The notes: generated by a model not told the origin, from the letters alone. A stretch of DNA of 57,828 bases from DATAFF01 sp044870245 (GCA_044870245.1 JBIOYR010000089.1:1-57828), one strand, 5' to 3'. Numbered from the stretch's first letter, positions 17,153 through 25,566 are shown. Translations and numbers: made by a program.

Positions 17153-17308
17153 ATGTCTTCATTCTGGCCCGCGCTCAGGGCGGCAGCGACCGCCCTTGCC
17201 GATCGCATGATGCGGAAAGGTCTCGCGCTCCTGAAGTCGCTTCCCGCCCCGCCGCGCGCCCCTGTCGCCATTCCGGTCGCGATCAGGCTTCGTCCGCCTC
17301 GACGATAA
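17153..17308 (+). CDS. Possible small basic protein (51 residues)
   Basis: An ATG at 17153 has AAGGA about 10 nt upstream and opens a 51-codon frame: an amphipathic first half (LRAAATALADRMM) and a Pro/Arg-rich tail. It lies in the 266-bp gap between metF and the convergent GrdB-like gene. Only the start signal and position support it. Confidence 0.25.
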   Translation: MSSFWPALRAAATALADRMMRKGLALLKSLPAPPRAPVAIPVAIRLRPPRR

Positions 17309-17318
17309 TCCCACTTTC

Positions 17319-18257
17319 TCAGCCGGAACCCTGCGCCTTGCGCAGTGTCTCGGCAACGCGCTTCTGTTCGTCGAAGGCCTGACGCCGCTCGCTGATCTCT
17401 TCCGGCGAGAGCCGCTCCACATTGCAATAATCGAGCTTCCATGCCGCGTTGTCGCTCCACCGCAATGGCGATTGGACCGTGGTCCGTGGGGCGGGCGCCG
17501 CAGCAAGGAGCTTCAGCGCGAGATCGAGTGTGAAGGCCTGCGATTCCCGGTCGTTTGGCCGCCCGGCACTGTTGCCGAGCGGAAAATCGGAGAACAGGAA
17601 GCGCGGCACCCCGACATGCTCGACGATATCCTTCGCCGAGCCCATGATCACCGTCGCAATGCCGCTGGCCTCGAGCATTCGCGCAGCAAGGCTCGCGCTT
17701 TGGTGGCAGACCGGACAATTCGGTACCAGGACCGCCGCGTCGACATCATCCGCCTTGCAGCGCGCGACGATCTCCGGACAGTCCGCCTCCAGCGTCGCAC
17801 GATGGCTGCGATTCGTCGGCAGCCCGTGAAAGCGCGAAGCGACGGCCCCGATCCGGCCATCCGCAGCTGATCGGCGCAATTCCTCGAGCGGGAAATAGCT
17901 TCGTGGATCCTCCCCGGTCGTATGCCGACGGTCGATCGCGACATGGGAGATGCGCAGGTCGGGATCGCCCGCCGTCGCCCCTGAATAGACGGCGTAGAAC
18001 TTGGCGGCAGCATTGTAGAGCGCTCCAGGTCCTTGGTCGCCCCTATCCGGCTGATAGGGCGCCGCGGTGGTGATGACGCTCACCCGGCAACTGCCGAGCG
18101 GCTTGATGAGCGGGTGGAACGGCACATCCGCATAATGGGCCCATTCATAGGGCGGTCCGTAGCCGAGCGCCTGATAATAGGTCCGTGTCCTCTGGAGATA
18201 GGGGACCGGCACGTCGTCCTCGCCGGCAAAGCCGAATCTGTTGTCGCGCATGCTCAT
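17319..18257 (-). CDS. Glycine/sarcosine/betaine reductase component B-like protein (GrdB/PrdB family) with Cys
   Basis: This 312-residue protein resembles the selenoprotein B family. The redox site corresponds to NCPVCHQS (C181, C184), where true reductases carry selenocysteine. Other family-like segments are GPGALYNAAA, HVAIDRRHT, YFPLEELRR and FSDFPLGNSAGRPND. No in-frame TGA is present, so selenocysteine is not used. In aerobic bacteria such homologues have no settled function and the other GrdA/GrdC partners are absent here, so substrate reduction as in clostridia is doubtful. It is convergent to metF. Confidence 0.75.
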   Translation of the reverse strand: MSMRDNRFGFAGEDDVPVPYLQRTRTYYQALGYGPPYEWAHYADVPFHPLIKPLGSCRVSVITTAAPYQPDRGDQGPGALYNAAAKFYAVYSGATAGDPDLRISHVAIDRRHTTGEDPRSYFPLEELRRSAADGRIGAVASRFHGLPTNRSHRATLEADCPEIVARCKADDVDAAVLVPNCPVCHQSASLAARMLEASGIATVIMGSAKDIVEHVGVPRFLFSDFPLGNSAGRPNDRESQAFTLDLALKLLAAAPAPRTTVQSPLRWSDNAAWKLDYCNVERLSPEEISERRQAFDEQKRVAETLRKAQGSG

Positions 18258-18380
18258 GGATCGAGTTCACCGGTCATGTCGGAAAGGGTGGACGACGAAC
18301 GTCCTCGAGGGGTGACCACACCGAAACGCCTTGGTTGCATCGAATCTGTCCCAGTCAACCGTTCATCGAGGAGCAAGCAG

Positions 18381-18836
18381 ATGCCAAAATGGAAACCTGA
18401 AGGAAACCTTGCGCCGCATCTCGTTTGCGCCGGCGCAGCCGACGCGATCGAATTCTATAAGAAAGCCTTTGGCGCCGAGGAGCTGCTCGTGCTCGCCGGC
18501 GACGACAAGAAGATCATGCATGCCGCGATATCGATCAACGGTGCGAGGGTCATGCTGGTCGACGAGAACCCCAAATACGGGCTGCTGTCGCCCAAGGCGC
18601 TCAACGGCACGCCCGTCTTCATCCACCTCAACGTGTCCGACGTCGATCGGTTCTTCGAGCGCGCCGTCGGCGCCGGCGCCACCACCGTGATGCCGGTGGC
18701 CGACATGTTCTGGGGTGACCGCTACGGCGTCGTCAAGGATCCGTGGGGTCATTGCTGGTCGATGTCCACCCACCTGCGCGACATGACCCTCGACGAGCTG
18801 AAGGCGGCGGCGAAGAACGCCATGGGAAATTGCTGA
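18381..18836 (+). CDS. VOC-superfamily protein (PhnB/YdcJ-like glyoxalase fold)
   Basis: This 151-residue protein has a vicinal oxygen chelate fold of the PhnB-like type: HLVCAGAADAIEFYKKAFGA, then ISINGARVMLVDE, HLNVSDVDRFFERA and DRYGVVKDPWGHCWSMSTH. Such proteins are usually annotated as glyoxalase/bleomycin-resistance-like and often have no proven substrate. GAGGAG upstream supports the ATG at 18381. A 31-nt inverted repeat follows the stop. Confidence 0.85.
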   Translation: MPKWKPEGNLAPHLVCAGAADAIEFYKKAFGAEELLVLAGDDKKIMHAAISINGARVMLVDENPKYGLLSPKALNGTPVFIHLNVSDVDRFFERAVGAGATTVMPVADMFWGDRYGVVKDPWGHCWSMSTHLRDMTLDELKAAAKNAMGNC

Positions 18837-18856
18837 CGACGCGAAGCCCCGCACCT

Positions 18857-18887
18857 GCTTGGATGTGGGCATGTCCCGCATCCAAGC
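18857..18887 (+). terminator. Inverted repeat after the VOC gene
   Basis: GCTTGGATG and CATCCAAGC form a 9-bp stem extended by GGG/CCC around a CATGT centre. It lies 20 nt after the stop codon. The lack of a clear T-run leaves it uncertain whether it stops transcription or only protects the mRNA end. Confidence 0.55.
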
Positions 18888-18985
18888 TTGGGATATTGAA
18901 ATCGCGACCAGTTTATTTGCAATTTTTTGACGTTTGTACATGATGATCCAATACTGATCGTTAGTTGTGTTGGACACGTATCGTC

Positions 18986-19516
18986 ATGAAAATTCGGGGC
19001 TCGTTTAGTACGCTTCTGGTTAGTTTACTGTTTAGTATGGGTCTGATGACCGCACCTGTACTGACAGCATCGCCATTGTCGGCTCAGCCGCTGTTCATTT
19101 CACGTGCCTCATACGGCACGTCGATCATCATAAAAACCAAGCAGAGACGACTACACTTGCGTAATGGGAACGGGACCGTGAAGGTCTATACCATTGCCGT
19201 TGGGCGTGCCGGCAAGCAGTGGTACGGCCAGACGAGCATAGTAAGCAAGCTCTCACGACCATCCTGGAGCCCTCCTCCCGAAGTAAAGCGAGATCATCCT
19301 GAGCTTCCTCCGCTGATCAAGGGTGGTGCACACAATAATCCGATGGGCGCCGCCGCAATGGTATTGGCCGGCGGCAAATATGCCATCCACGGCACCAATC
19401 GGCCGAGCAGCATCGGGACATTCGCCTCCTATGGCTGCTTCCGGATGCACAATCGCGACGTGGTCGATCTGATGCGGCGGGTGAGCGTGGGAACGCCTGT
19501 CACCGTCGTTCCCTGA
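18986..19516 (+). CDS. L,D-transpeptidase (YkuD domain), secreted
   Basis: This 176-residue protein has an N-terminal signal (MKIRGSFSTLLVSLLFSMGL) and a YkuD domain with the catalytic signature from H135 (IHGTNRPSSIG) to C151 (SYGCFRMHN). L,D-transpeptidases make 3-3 cross-links in peptidoglycan or attach proteins to it in the periplasm. The N-terminal region is more AT-rich than usual here, as is the upstream 150 bp. It lies between the VOC gene and a small secreted protein gene, 31 bp before the latter. Confidence 0.9.
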   Translation: MKIRGSFSTLLVSLLFSMGLMTAPVLTASPLSAQPLFISRASYGTSIIIKTKQRRLHLRNGNGTVKVYTIAVGRAGKQWYGQTSIVSKLSRPSWSPPPEVKRDHPELPPLIKGGAHNNPMGAAAMVLAGGKYAIHGTNRPSSIGTFASYGCFRMHNRDVVDLMRRVSVGTPVTVVP

Positions 19517-19547
19517 AGCTCTGCTCCACCCGGTCGAGGAAGCTCTC

Positions 19548-19937
19548 ATGAAATCTGTGTTATGCGCGGCAACCGCCCTCCTTGTCGCCACGACGCCGCT
19601 TCTCGCTGCCGAATCCGTGTCGCTTGTCGGCACCTGGATCGGCAATCGCCATCGCATCGCCGAGACTGAAGGCAAGCGCGACGGCTTGGCGACCCTCGTG
19701 ATCACCGAGCAGCAGAACGGCACCTTTGCCGGGCGTTTGAAGCGCTCCAATCCGACCGGCGACGAGGAGGAGCCTCTGTGGGGCGCCTACACGCCGGGCG
19801 GCAGGCTGATCATGGGCTCGGATGAGGAAGGCACCTACATCTTCGGCCTGATCGACCAGAACACGCTCGACTATTGCTACAGCGAAACCGGCTCGAAGCC
19901 GCGGTCGGTGTGTGCAAGGCTCGTCCGGCAGCCTTGA
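19548..19937 (+). CDS. Small secreted beta-rich protein, related to the product at 20444
   Basis: This 129-residue protein has a signal peptide (MKSVLCAATALLVATTPLLAA) and a mature part starting SVSLVGTWIGN, with alternating hydrophobic strands suggesting a lipocalin-like or similar barrel. The same pattern, LVGTW...LDYCY...LVRQP, occurs in the minus-strand protein at 20444-20875 (LVGTW...LEFCN...LLKRQ), so the two look like distant paralogues. Two Cys near the end (CYSE, VCARL) could form a disulfide. Function is unknown. It converges on the cytochrome gene. Confidence 0.7.
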   Translation: MKSVLCAATALLVATTPLLAAESVSLVGTWIGNRHRIAETEGKRDGLATLVITEQQNGTFAGRLKRSNPTGDEEEPLWGAYTPGGRLIMGSDEEGTYIFGLIDQNTLDYCYSETGSKPRSVCARLVRQP

Positions 19938-19952
19938 GAGCCGGACCCGAGC

Positions 19953-20507
19953 TCACTTCATGCACGCGTCTTCGTGCTTGGCGTATTCGGGCGGTTTGGG
20001 CTCGTTCTCTTTCGGGCGCTCCGGCCCGATTGCGCCGACCGAACGCGCGCGCAGATAAACATAGATCGGGTCGATGTAGCACATGACGTTCTTGTTGGCG
20101 CCGAAGGCCGGCATCACCAGGTCCTGCGCGGCATTGACGTTCTTCCTGCCATTGGCGACGATCGACGCGAACTGCTCATGATCCGTCGTCTTCAACGCGT
20201 TCGCCAGCGCCGGCCCGAAAGATGAGCCCTCGCCGCCGGGCCCGTGGCACTGCATGCAATTGGCGGTATAGCGGATATAGCCCTGGAACGTGTAGAAGTC
20301 GACTGTTCCATCCGCCGCCACCTTGAACGTCGGCTCACCCTTGGCATCGAGATATTTGCCGGCTTCCGATTTCACGGCCGCCGGATCGGCAGGCGCATCC
20401 GCTCTTCCTGGCGAGCTCGTTCCAGCAAAAAGCACGATCGCGATCACTGCCGCTTCAACAGGAAGCAGAAGGCGAAGCGGTCCTTCGCATTGGTGGTCTG
20501 ATTGCAA
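19953..20507 (-). CDS. c-type cytochrome, four-Cys 'methanol metabolism-related' type
   Basis: This 184-residue precursor carries one haem site C84-M-Q-C87-H88, a likely axial Met in VMPAFG (M132), and two further Cys, C143 in VMCYIDP and C182 near the C-terminus. This matches a family of single-haem cytochromes with extra cysteines that are often found near methanol or lanthanide-dependent alcohol oxidation genes. A hydrophobic export segment (residues 18-30) precedes the mature part. No dehydrogenase partner is visible within the window. It overlaps the upstream gene by 64 bp; the true start could be a GTG within that overlap. Confidence 0.78.
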   Translation of the reverse strand: MQSDHQCEGPLRLLLPVEAAVIAIVLFAGTSSPGRADAPADPAAVKSEAGKYLDAKGEPTFKVAADGTVDFYTFQGYIRYTANCMQCHGPGGEGSSFGPALANALKTTDHEQFASIVANGRKNVNAAQDLVMPAFGANKNVMCYIDPIYVYLRARSVGAIGPERPKENEPKPPEYAKHEDACMK

Positions 20508-20875
20508 AATTCGAGTTCGCTTGGTGAGAGAATCCGTGCCGATTGATAGCTGTCGGGATCGACGAAAAGGACAGTCTGGTTGTCCAGGCGGATCACGCCC
20601 TGGATATCCTCGCTGCCCTTCACTGAAGACCAGCTACCAACGATGCCACGCCCTTTCTGTTCCACGATCTTGAGCGTGTAGACCCGGTTCATGCCGTCAT
20701 GAACGAATGTCGGCGTGGCATCGGCCGGTGCGAGGTCGCCGCCCCCTTTGCGGACGCCGCCGGTAAATGTGCCGGTCCAGGTCCCGACGAGATCGGGAAT
20801 GTCGCTTTGGGCTGCCGCGCCGATGGTGGAGCACGCGAGCAATGCAACAGCGGCGAGTTGAGCACGAAAGCTCAT
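20444..20875 (-). CDS. Small secreted beta-rich protein in operon with cytochrome c
   Basis: This 143-residue precursor has a signal peptide (LAAVALLACSTIGAAAQ) and a mature protein starting near SDIPDLVGTWTG. Strand-like repeats and the C-terminal pair FCNQ/FCFLLKRQ resemble the plus-strand protein at 19548-19937. A GGAGG site supports the start. It is transcribed directly into the cytochrome c gene with a 64-bp overlap, so a role in the same periplasmic electron-transfer or binding process is plausible. I recognise no named family. Confidence 0.72.
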   Translation of the reverse strand: MSFRAQLAAVALLACSTIGAAAQSDIPDLVGTWTGTFTGGVRKGGGDLAPADATPTFVHDGMNRVYTLKIVEQKGRGIVGSWSSVKGSEDIQGVIRLDNQTVLFVDPDSYQSARILSPSELEFCNQTTNAKDRFAFCFLLKRQ

Positions 20876-20922
20876 GGCAGACCTCCATTTTCATCCGGCC
20901 GATCTTCTGTTATTCCACACGC

Positions 20923-21828
20923 ATGACAAATCTTCCATCGCCGACCCGGGACCCGCGGACGCTGAAAGCTGATCTTGCGGTTTTTGGTTATTGCCTGATC
21001 GATCGCGCCCTCGACCACGCAACCCTCGCCGCCGTGCAGGACCGGTTGTTTCGCCAGGCCGCGGCCGAGCGCAGGCTGCACAACAAGAAGAATCCTGCCA
21101 ACACCGATCCGGTGAGCCAGTGGGTCGGCATGCTGCTCAACAAGGGCGAGATCTTTCTCGAGCTGGTCCGGGACCCGCTTGCCACCTCGCTGATGGAGCA
21201 CATGATTGGCCCCGATTACCTCATCTCCTGTGTCGACGCGCAGATTCAGCATCCCGGTTCCGGCACCATGCCGCTTCATATCGATCAATGGTGGATGCCC
21301 AAGCCGCAGCAGCCCGGAATGCCGGCCGGCCGTCCTGCCGAGGCCAGGCGCAACACCGGATCGGCCCTCGACGCCGGCGCCGCCCGCCAACCGATCGCGC
21401 CGATTGCTGCCGCCAATGTCATGTGGATGATCACCGACTTCACCGAGGAGAACGGCGCGACGAGGATCGTGCCGGGAAGCCATCTCAGCGGTGCCGAACC
21501 CGATCCCTCGGTGCCGCACAGGGTGGCCTCGGTGCCGGCCGCGGGCCCTGCTGGGACCGCCTTTGCCTTTGACGCCCGCCTCTGGCATGGCGCGGCGCCC
21601 AACCGCAGTTCTGCCCCGCGCTATGGCATCACCACGGTTGCCTGCGGCCCGCAATTCCGGCCGCTCGAGAATTACAGCCGCGGCTTGCGGCCGGAGGTGA
21701 TCGCCCGCTGCCCGCCCGACATCCTGCGCCGCCTCGGCTTCTCGGCATGGTCGAGCTACGGCCACACCGGCGATCCCGAGGCCGTCTTCACCACCTCCGG
21801 CGAGCAGGCGATGGGCGAGCTCGACTAG
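20923..21828 (+). CDS. Phytanoyl-CoA dioxygenase (PhyH)-family oxygenase
   Basis: This 301-residue Fe(II)/2-oxoglutarate oxygenase has the iron triad H119-x-D121 (MPLHIDQWW) and H222 (RLWHGAAPNRS), and an Arg (R229 or R233) to bind 2-oxoglutarate. The segment DFTEENGATRIVPGSH is typical of the family. Members hydroxylate small molecules, so the substrate cannot be assigned. It is divergent from the secreted-protein/cytochrome operon, with 47 bp between the starts, and convergent with the cupredoxin gene. Confidence 0.88.
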   Translation: MTNLPSPTRDPRTLKADLAVFGYCLIDRALDHATLAAVQDRLFRQAAAERRLHNKKNPANTDPVSQWVGMLLNKGEIFLELVRDPLATSLMEHMIGPDYLISCVDAQIQHPGSGTMPLHIDQWWMPKPQQPGMPAGRPAEARRNTGSALDAGAARQPIAPIAAANVMWMITDFTEENGATRIVPGSHLSGAEPDPSVPHRVASVPAAGPAGTAFAFDARLWHGAAPNRSSAPRYGITTVACGPQFRPLENYSRGLRPEVIARCPPDILRRLGFSAWSSYGHTGDPEAVFTTSGEQAMGELD

Positions 21829-21848
21829 GCCATCCACTCACCGTTTCG

Positions 21849-22169
21849 CTATTCGCTGACGGTTACCCGACCCGTCATGTTGGGGTGGTAGCGACAATAA
21901 TAGTCGACGACCCCCGCCTTCTGCAGCGTGATCCGGCCTGACCTCCCCGGCTCCAGCATCACATCGAAGCGCCCGTCGCGCGCGGTCGCGGTGTGGGCCA
22001 CGAAATCATTGTTCACCCATTCGATCACATCGCCGATACGCGCCTTGATCTCGACCGGTGCGAAGAGGACCTTGCTGACCTCGACCCGGATTGCCTCTGC
22101 CTTGGCGGCGCCCAATTGACCGAGCACCATGGCGGCACCGAGGAAGAAGAGCCGAGCGACACCGCGCAC
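21849..22169 (-). CDS. Cupredoxin, amicyanin/pseudoazurin-like
   Basis: This 106-residue periplasmic blue-copper protein has type-1 copper ligands H59 (FVAHTAT), C92, H95 and M98 in YCRYHPNM. The signal peptide ends near AAKAEA. It starts with GTG directly against the stop of the DUF4142 gene, so translation is coupled. Cupredoxins carry single electrons between periplasmic redox partners. The operon begins with an ECF sigma factor, which suggests stress-controlled expression. Confidence 0.88.
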   Translation of the reverse strand: MRGVARLFFLGAAMVLGQLGAAKAEAIRVEVSKVLFAPVEIKARIGDVIEWVNNDFVAHTATARDGRFDVMLEPGRSGRITLQKAGVVDYYCRYHPNMTGRVTVSE

Positions 22170-22694
22170 CTACTTCACTTCCGTGGCGAGATGCTCGGCA
22201 TGCTTCTGATGGCCCTGGAAGATCTTCAGGCCGGTGCCAAGCAGATCCTTGAGCTCGTCATTGCTCGCCGATGGGATGAGAGTCTTCTCCAGCGCGCCAT
22301 TCACCGTCTTGTGGTAGGCGACCTCGTGCTTCGCATAGGCCGCATCGAAGGCCTTGCCGCCAAGCTTCGACAGCGCGGCCTGCTCTTTCTTGGCCTGGGC
22401 GAGGAGCGCCTTGCTGGTCGGGTTGTCCTCGGGCGTCACATTGAGCTTCTTGACCAGCGCCAGCGCCTTGTCGTTGACCGCCGTATGATCGCGGACCATG
22501 TCCTCGGCGAAGCTGCGAACCGCCTTGTTCTTCGACTTCTTGAGCGCGAGCTGCCCCGCCTCGATGTCGATCTGCCCTGCCGTATAGGCGATGTGGGCGA
22601 TTTGCGGATCGGTCGGCTTGGCATCCTGCGATGCGGCAAATGCCGAGGTCATGAGCAAAATCGTCGAAGCGATCGCCAGATGACGAACTAACAT
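22170..22694 (-). CDS. DUF4142 secreted protein
   Basis: This 174-residue precursor has a signal (IASTILLMTSAFAAS) and a DUF4142 ferritin-like helical bundle: IAHIAYTAGQIDIEAGQLAL, VRSFAEDMVRDHTAVND, and FDAAYAKHEVAYHKTVN. The start at 22694 is backed by AAGG upstream. It sits between the ECF sigma factor and cupredoxin genes in one operon. The role is unknown; related proteins are linked to envelope stress. The conserved His and Asp might bind a metal. Confidence 0.85.
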   Translation of the reverse strand: MLVRHLAIASTILLMTSAFAASQDAKPTDPQIAHIAYTAGQIDIEAGQLALKKSKNKAVRSFAEDMVRDHTAVNDKALALVKKLNVTPEDNPTSKALLAQAKKEQAALSKLGGKAFDAAYAKHEVAYHKTVNGALEKTLIPSASNDELKDLLGTGLKIFQGHQKHAEHLATEVK

Positions 22695-22711
22695 GATCTG
22701 TCTACCTTCCA

Positions 22712-23377
22712 TTAATGAGATTCGAGGTGAGCGATCACCCTGTCGGCGAGGCTTGCACAGCGCAGGCCGGCAAAGGGAAATGTCTCGCACAAGAGTGAGC
22801 CGATCTCTTCGTTGAGAGCCTGTTTCACCAGCGAGCGAGCGCGGTGAAGCCGGGTTTTCACCGTTTTGGCGTTGAGATCGAGCAGCGCCGCTGTCTCCTT
22901 GGTGCTCAAGCCTTCGACGGCTCGGGCGATCAGGACCACGCGAAAATCGTCCGGCAGATGATCGATCGCTCGCTCCAGCAATTTGTGGATTTCATGTTGG
23001 GCCAAGGAACGCTCCGGATCGATCGACTGGCTGGCATGAGGAAAGGGGATGACCTGTGGACTCTCGATGAGGGCAGCGCCGGTGCGCCGACGCCGCTGCC
23101 GCATCAGCGCCTCGTTCAACACGATGCGCCCGAGCCACGTGCCGAAGGCGGCCTCGCCGCGAAAGCTTGCGAGCTGGCTGAACGCCCTGAGATAGGCATC
23201 CTGCAGCGCATCCTCGGCTTCGCTGTCGTCGCGCAGAACGCCGCGGGCGAGGCGATACAACCGTTGATTATAGCGGCGGATGATCTCTCGCACCGCGCCC
23301 TCATCCTTGTGGATCGCCTCGGCAATCAGCTCGGATTCGCTGCGTTTCTGCAGGCTTTCGAGAGGCTGTGTCTGCAT
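22712..23377 (-). CDS. ECF-type RNA polymerase sigma factor
   Basis: This 221-residue group 4 sigma factor has region 2 (EIIRRYNQRLYRLARGVLRD, EDALQDAYLRAF) and region 4 (HLPDDFRVVLIARAVEGLST, LNAKTVKTRLHRARS). The linker is rich in Pro (ESPQVIPFPHASQ). No anti-sigma gene is adjacent; the next genes are DUF4142 and the cupredoxin in the same direction. The C-terminal tail after NEEIGSLL contains two Cys (LLCETF, LRCASL) and might serve as an extra sensing element, as suggested for some ECF groups. Its targets probably include its own operon. Confidence 0.93.
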   Translation of the reverse strand: MQTQPLESLQKRSESELIAEAIHKDEGAVREIIRRYNQRLYRLARGVLRDDSEAEDALQDAYLRAFSQLASFRGEAAFGTWLGRIVLNEALMRQRRRRTGAALIESPQVIPFPHASQSIDPERSLAQHEIHKLLERAIDHLPDDFRVVLIARAVEGLSTKETAALLDLNAKTVKTRLHRARSLVKQALNEEIGSLLCETFPFAGLRCASLADRVIAHLESH

Positions 23378-23440
23378 CGCTCCTGACCTTGCCGAACAGC
23401 CCTTAGATGCTGTCTTTCGCTAAAGGTTCCGGGCGCTCGC

Positions 23441-24748
23441 TCAAGCGAATGTTCGGATCGCCACCCCGAGGCAGGCGGAGATCAGCAATGTCCACCCGAT
23501 GCCGAGATGGAGCCGGAACAGTAAAAGCGATGACAGCGCCAGCAGTGCCAACGCGGCGGGATCGATCGAGGCAAGGTCGGGCAGCGTAGTCCGGAACGGC
23601 CCGGCCGCCACCTCGTGGACGCGCCTGAACAGCACATGGATGCCGAACCAGACGGTAAGGTTCAGGATCACGCCGACCACCGCCGCGGTGATCGCTGCCA
23701 GCGCCCCCGTCAATCTCGGCACGGCGCGCAGCCGCTCGATATAGGGCGCCGCCGCGAAGACCATCAGGAAGCACGGCGTGAAGGTCACCCAAAGGGTGAT
23801 CACTGCCGCTGCGACGCCGCCCAAGGCCCCGCCGGCGAGCCGATGACCCGCAAGATAGCCGACAAACTCCGTCACCAGGATCAGCGGTCCGGGCGTCGTC
23901 TCGGCGAGGCCGAGCCCGTCGATCATTTCGGGCGCGCTGAGCCAGCCATGGGCCTCGACCGCCTGCTGCGCCATATAGGCGAGCACCGCATAGGCGCCGC
24001 CGAAGGTCACGATCGCCAGCTTCGAGAAGAACAGCGCCACCTGGCTGAACACGTGATGAGGGCCGAGCACGATCAGCAGCAGCGCCACCGGCACGAGCCA
24101 CAATGCGCACCAGAGCGTGACCGTCAGGACGGTCCGGCTGAGTTGCGGCACCGCTTCCCGTGGATCGGCGATGTCGAGCGGCGCTTTCGTGTTCCGAATA
24201 TAGCCAAAGAGCGCGGCGGCAATGATGACGATCGGGAAGGGTATCCTGAAAGCATAAAGCGCCGCGAAGGCGAGTCCGGCGATCCACCAGTCGCTCTCGA
24301 GCTTCAAGGCACGCCGCGCCACCCGCAGCAACGCTTCGACCACGATGGCGAGAACCGCCGCCTTCACCCCGAAGAACACGCTCGCGACCAGTGGCAGCTG
24401 GCCGTAGGCAGCGTATAGCATCGACAGCAGCAGAATGACGAGCGCCCCCGGCAGCACGAAGAGCAGTCCGGCCGTCAGTCCACCGCGCCAGCCATGCAGC
24501 CGCCAGCCCGAATAGGTCGCGAGCTGCATCGCTTCCGGGCCAGGCAGCAGCATGCAGAAGTTCAGCGCGTGCAGGAATTGCTCCTGGGTGAGCCAGCGCC
24601 GCTCGTCGACCAGCATGCGCTGCATCAGGGCGATCTGCCCCGCCGGTCCGCCGAAAGACAAGACGCCGATCGTCGCCCACACCTGCGCCGCCTCGCGAAA
24701 GGACGGCGCTGCGACCGCGGCGGCGCGCATTGACCGATCGGCGTCCAT
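23441..24748 (-). CDS. chrA: Chromate transporter
   Basis: This protein of about 435 residues has the duplicated CHR architecture. The N-terminal half opens with GVLSFGGPAGQIALMQ and contains LNFCMLLPGPEAMQLATY. The C-terminal half repeats the pattern as LAIVTFGGAYAVLAYM and AETTPGPLILVTEFVGY. ChrA exports chromate from the cytoplasm. The ATG at 24748 lies 2 nt after the chrB-like stop, so the pair is an operon. Confidence 0.94.
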   Translation of the reverse strand: MDADRSMRAAAVAAPSFREAAQVWATIGVLSFGGPAGQIALMQRMLVDERRWLTQEQFLHALNFCMLLPGPEAMQLATYSGWRLHGWRGGLTAGLLFVLPGALVILLLSMLYAAYGQLPLVASVFFGVKAAVLAIVVEALLRVARRALKLESDWWIAGLAFAALYAFRIPFPIVIIAAALFGYIRNTKAPLDIADPREAVPQLSRTVLTVTLWCALWLVPVALLLIVLGPHHVFSQVALFFSKLAIVTFGGAYAVLAYMAQQAVEAHGWLSAPEMIDGLGLAETTPGPLILVTEFVGYLAGHRLAGGALGGVAAAVITLWVTFTPCFLMVFAAAPYIERLRAVPRLTGALAAITAAVVGVILNLTVWFGIHVLFRRVHEVAAGPFRTTLPDLASIDPAALALLALSSLLLFRLHLGIGWTLLISACLGVAIRTFA

Positions 24749-24750
24749 GC

Positions 24751-25566
24751 TCAGACCCTGGGCTTGTTCACGGGCCAATTGTGGGTCTCGTCGGTGGCAT
24801 CGCGGCACCAGCGATAAAGCGCATCATAGACCAGCATGCCGGCATCGAGCTGCTCGACATCATTGGCATGCATGCGCGACAAGCCAAGCGACACGGCGAG
24901 CAGGCCGCTCGCCTCCGGAACGCTCTCGAGCTTCGCCGTATCGGCTGCGCGCACGATAGCGGCAAGGCGAAGCATTGGCTCGAATGTCAGGCCGAATTCT
25001 TCGATCATGGTGTCGAAGGTGCAGCTCTCGCCGCGATGGCTCCAGAACGTGTCTTCGATGTCGAATGGCGCCGCGCCGAACCGCTCGCCGACCGCCGTGA
25101 CCTCGGATGGCGTCACGAACAGGAACACGGCATTGGGATCGACGAAACGCCGGATCAGCCACGGGCAGGCGATGCGATCGATCTTCGGCCGCGACCGGGT
25201 GACCCACACCGTGCGCCCGGCGCTATCGCGCGGCGGCACACGCTCGCTGCGAACGGTCGGCAAACCGGCGCCGCGCCAGGCTTCCATGCCGCCTTCGAGC
25301 ACATTGGCATCGACGCCATGGTGACGAAGCCAGGCGGCAACCCCGTGGCTGAGCTTCAGGCCGCGATGACAGATCACCACGGCATGTTCGGCGACCTCGT
25401 CGGCCCAGGATTCGACAGACTGCCAGGATCGCCGGACCGACCCGGGAATGAGCACCGGATCAGCGATGAAGTCCTCCTCCAGCCGCACATCGACGAGGCG
25501 CGGACAATGGGGCAGGCCGACAAGCCGATTGAGTTTCTCGGAAGAAATGCTGTTGGGTGACGACAT
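24751..25566 (-). CDS. chrB: Rhodanese-ChrB-type chromate resistance protein
   Basis: This 271-residue protein combines an N-terminal rhodanese-like domain (CPRLVDVRLEEDF; Cys66 in VVICHRGLK) with a C-terminal ChrB domain (WVTRSRPKIDRIACPWLIRRF, then GESCTFDTMIEEF). It lacks the usual long N-terminal ChrB helical part. ChrB proteins regulate or help chromate resistance with ChrA; the rhodanese part may handle reduced sulfur or bind an oxyanion. The start at 25566 has a strong GGAGGGA site. Confidence 0.85.
   Translation of the reverse strand: MSSPNSISSEKLNRLVGLPHCPRLVDVRLEEDFIADPVLIPGSVRRSWQSVESWADEVAEHAVVICHRGLKLSHGVAAWLRHHGVDANVLEGGMEAWRGAGLPTVRSERVPPRDSAGRTVWVTRSRPKIDRIACPWLIRRFVDPNAVFLFVTPSEVTAVGERFGAAPFDIEDTFWSHRGESCTFDTMIEEFGLTFEPMLRLAAIVRAADTAKLESVPEASGLLAVSLGLSRMHANDVEQLDAGMLVYDALYRWCRDATDETHNWPVNKPRV

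Noticed and set aside
15913..17718. A 601-codon minus-strand frame
   Set aside because: It is antisense to metF and the end of the regulator and has no recognisable domain; GC-rich third positions keep the opposite frame open.
17319..18257. Selenocysteine in the GrdB-like protein
   Set aside because: The site is coded by ordinary Cys codons and no in-frame TGA is present.
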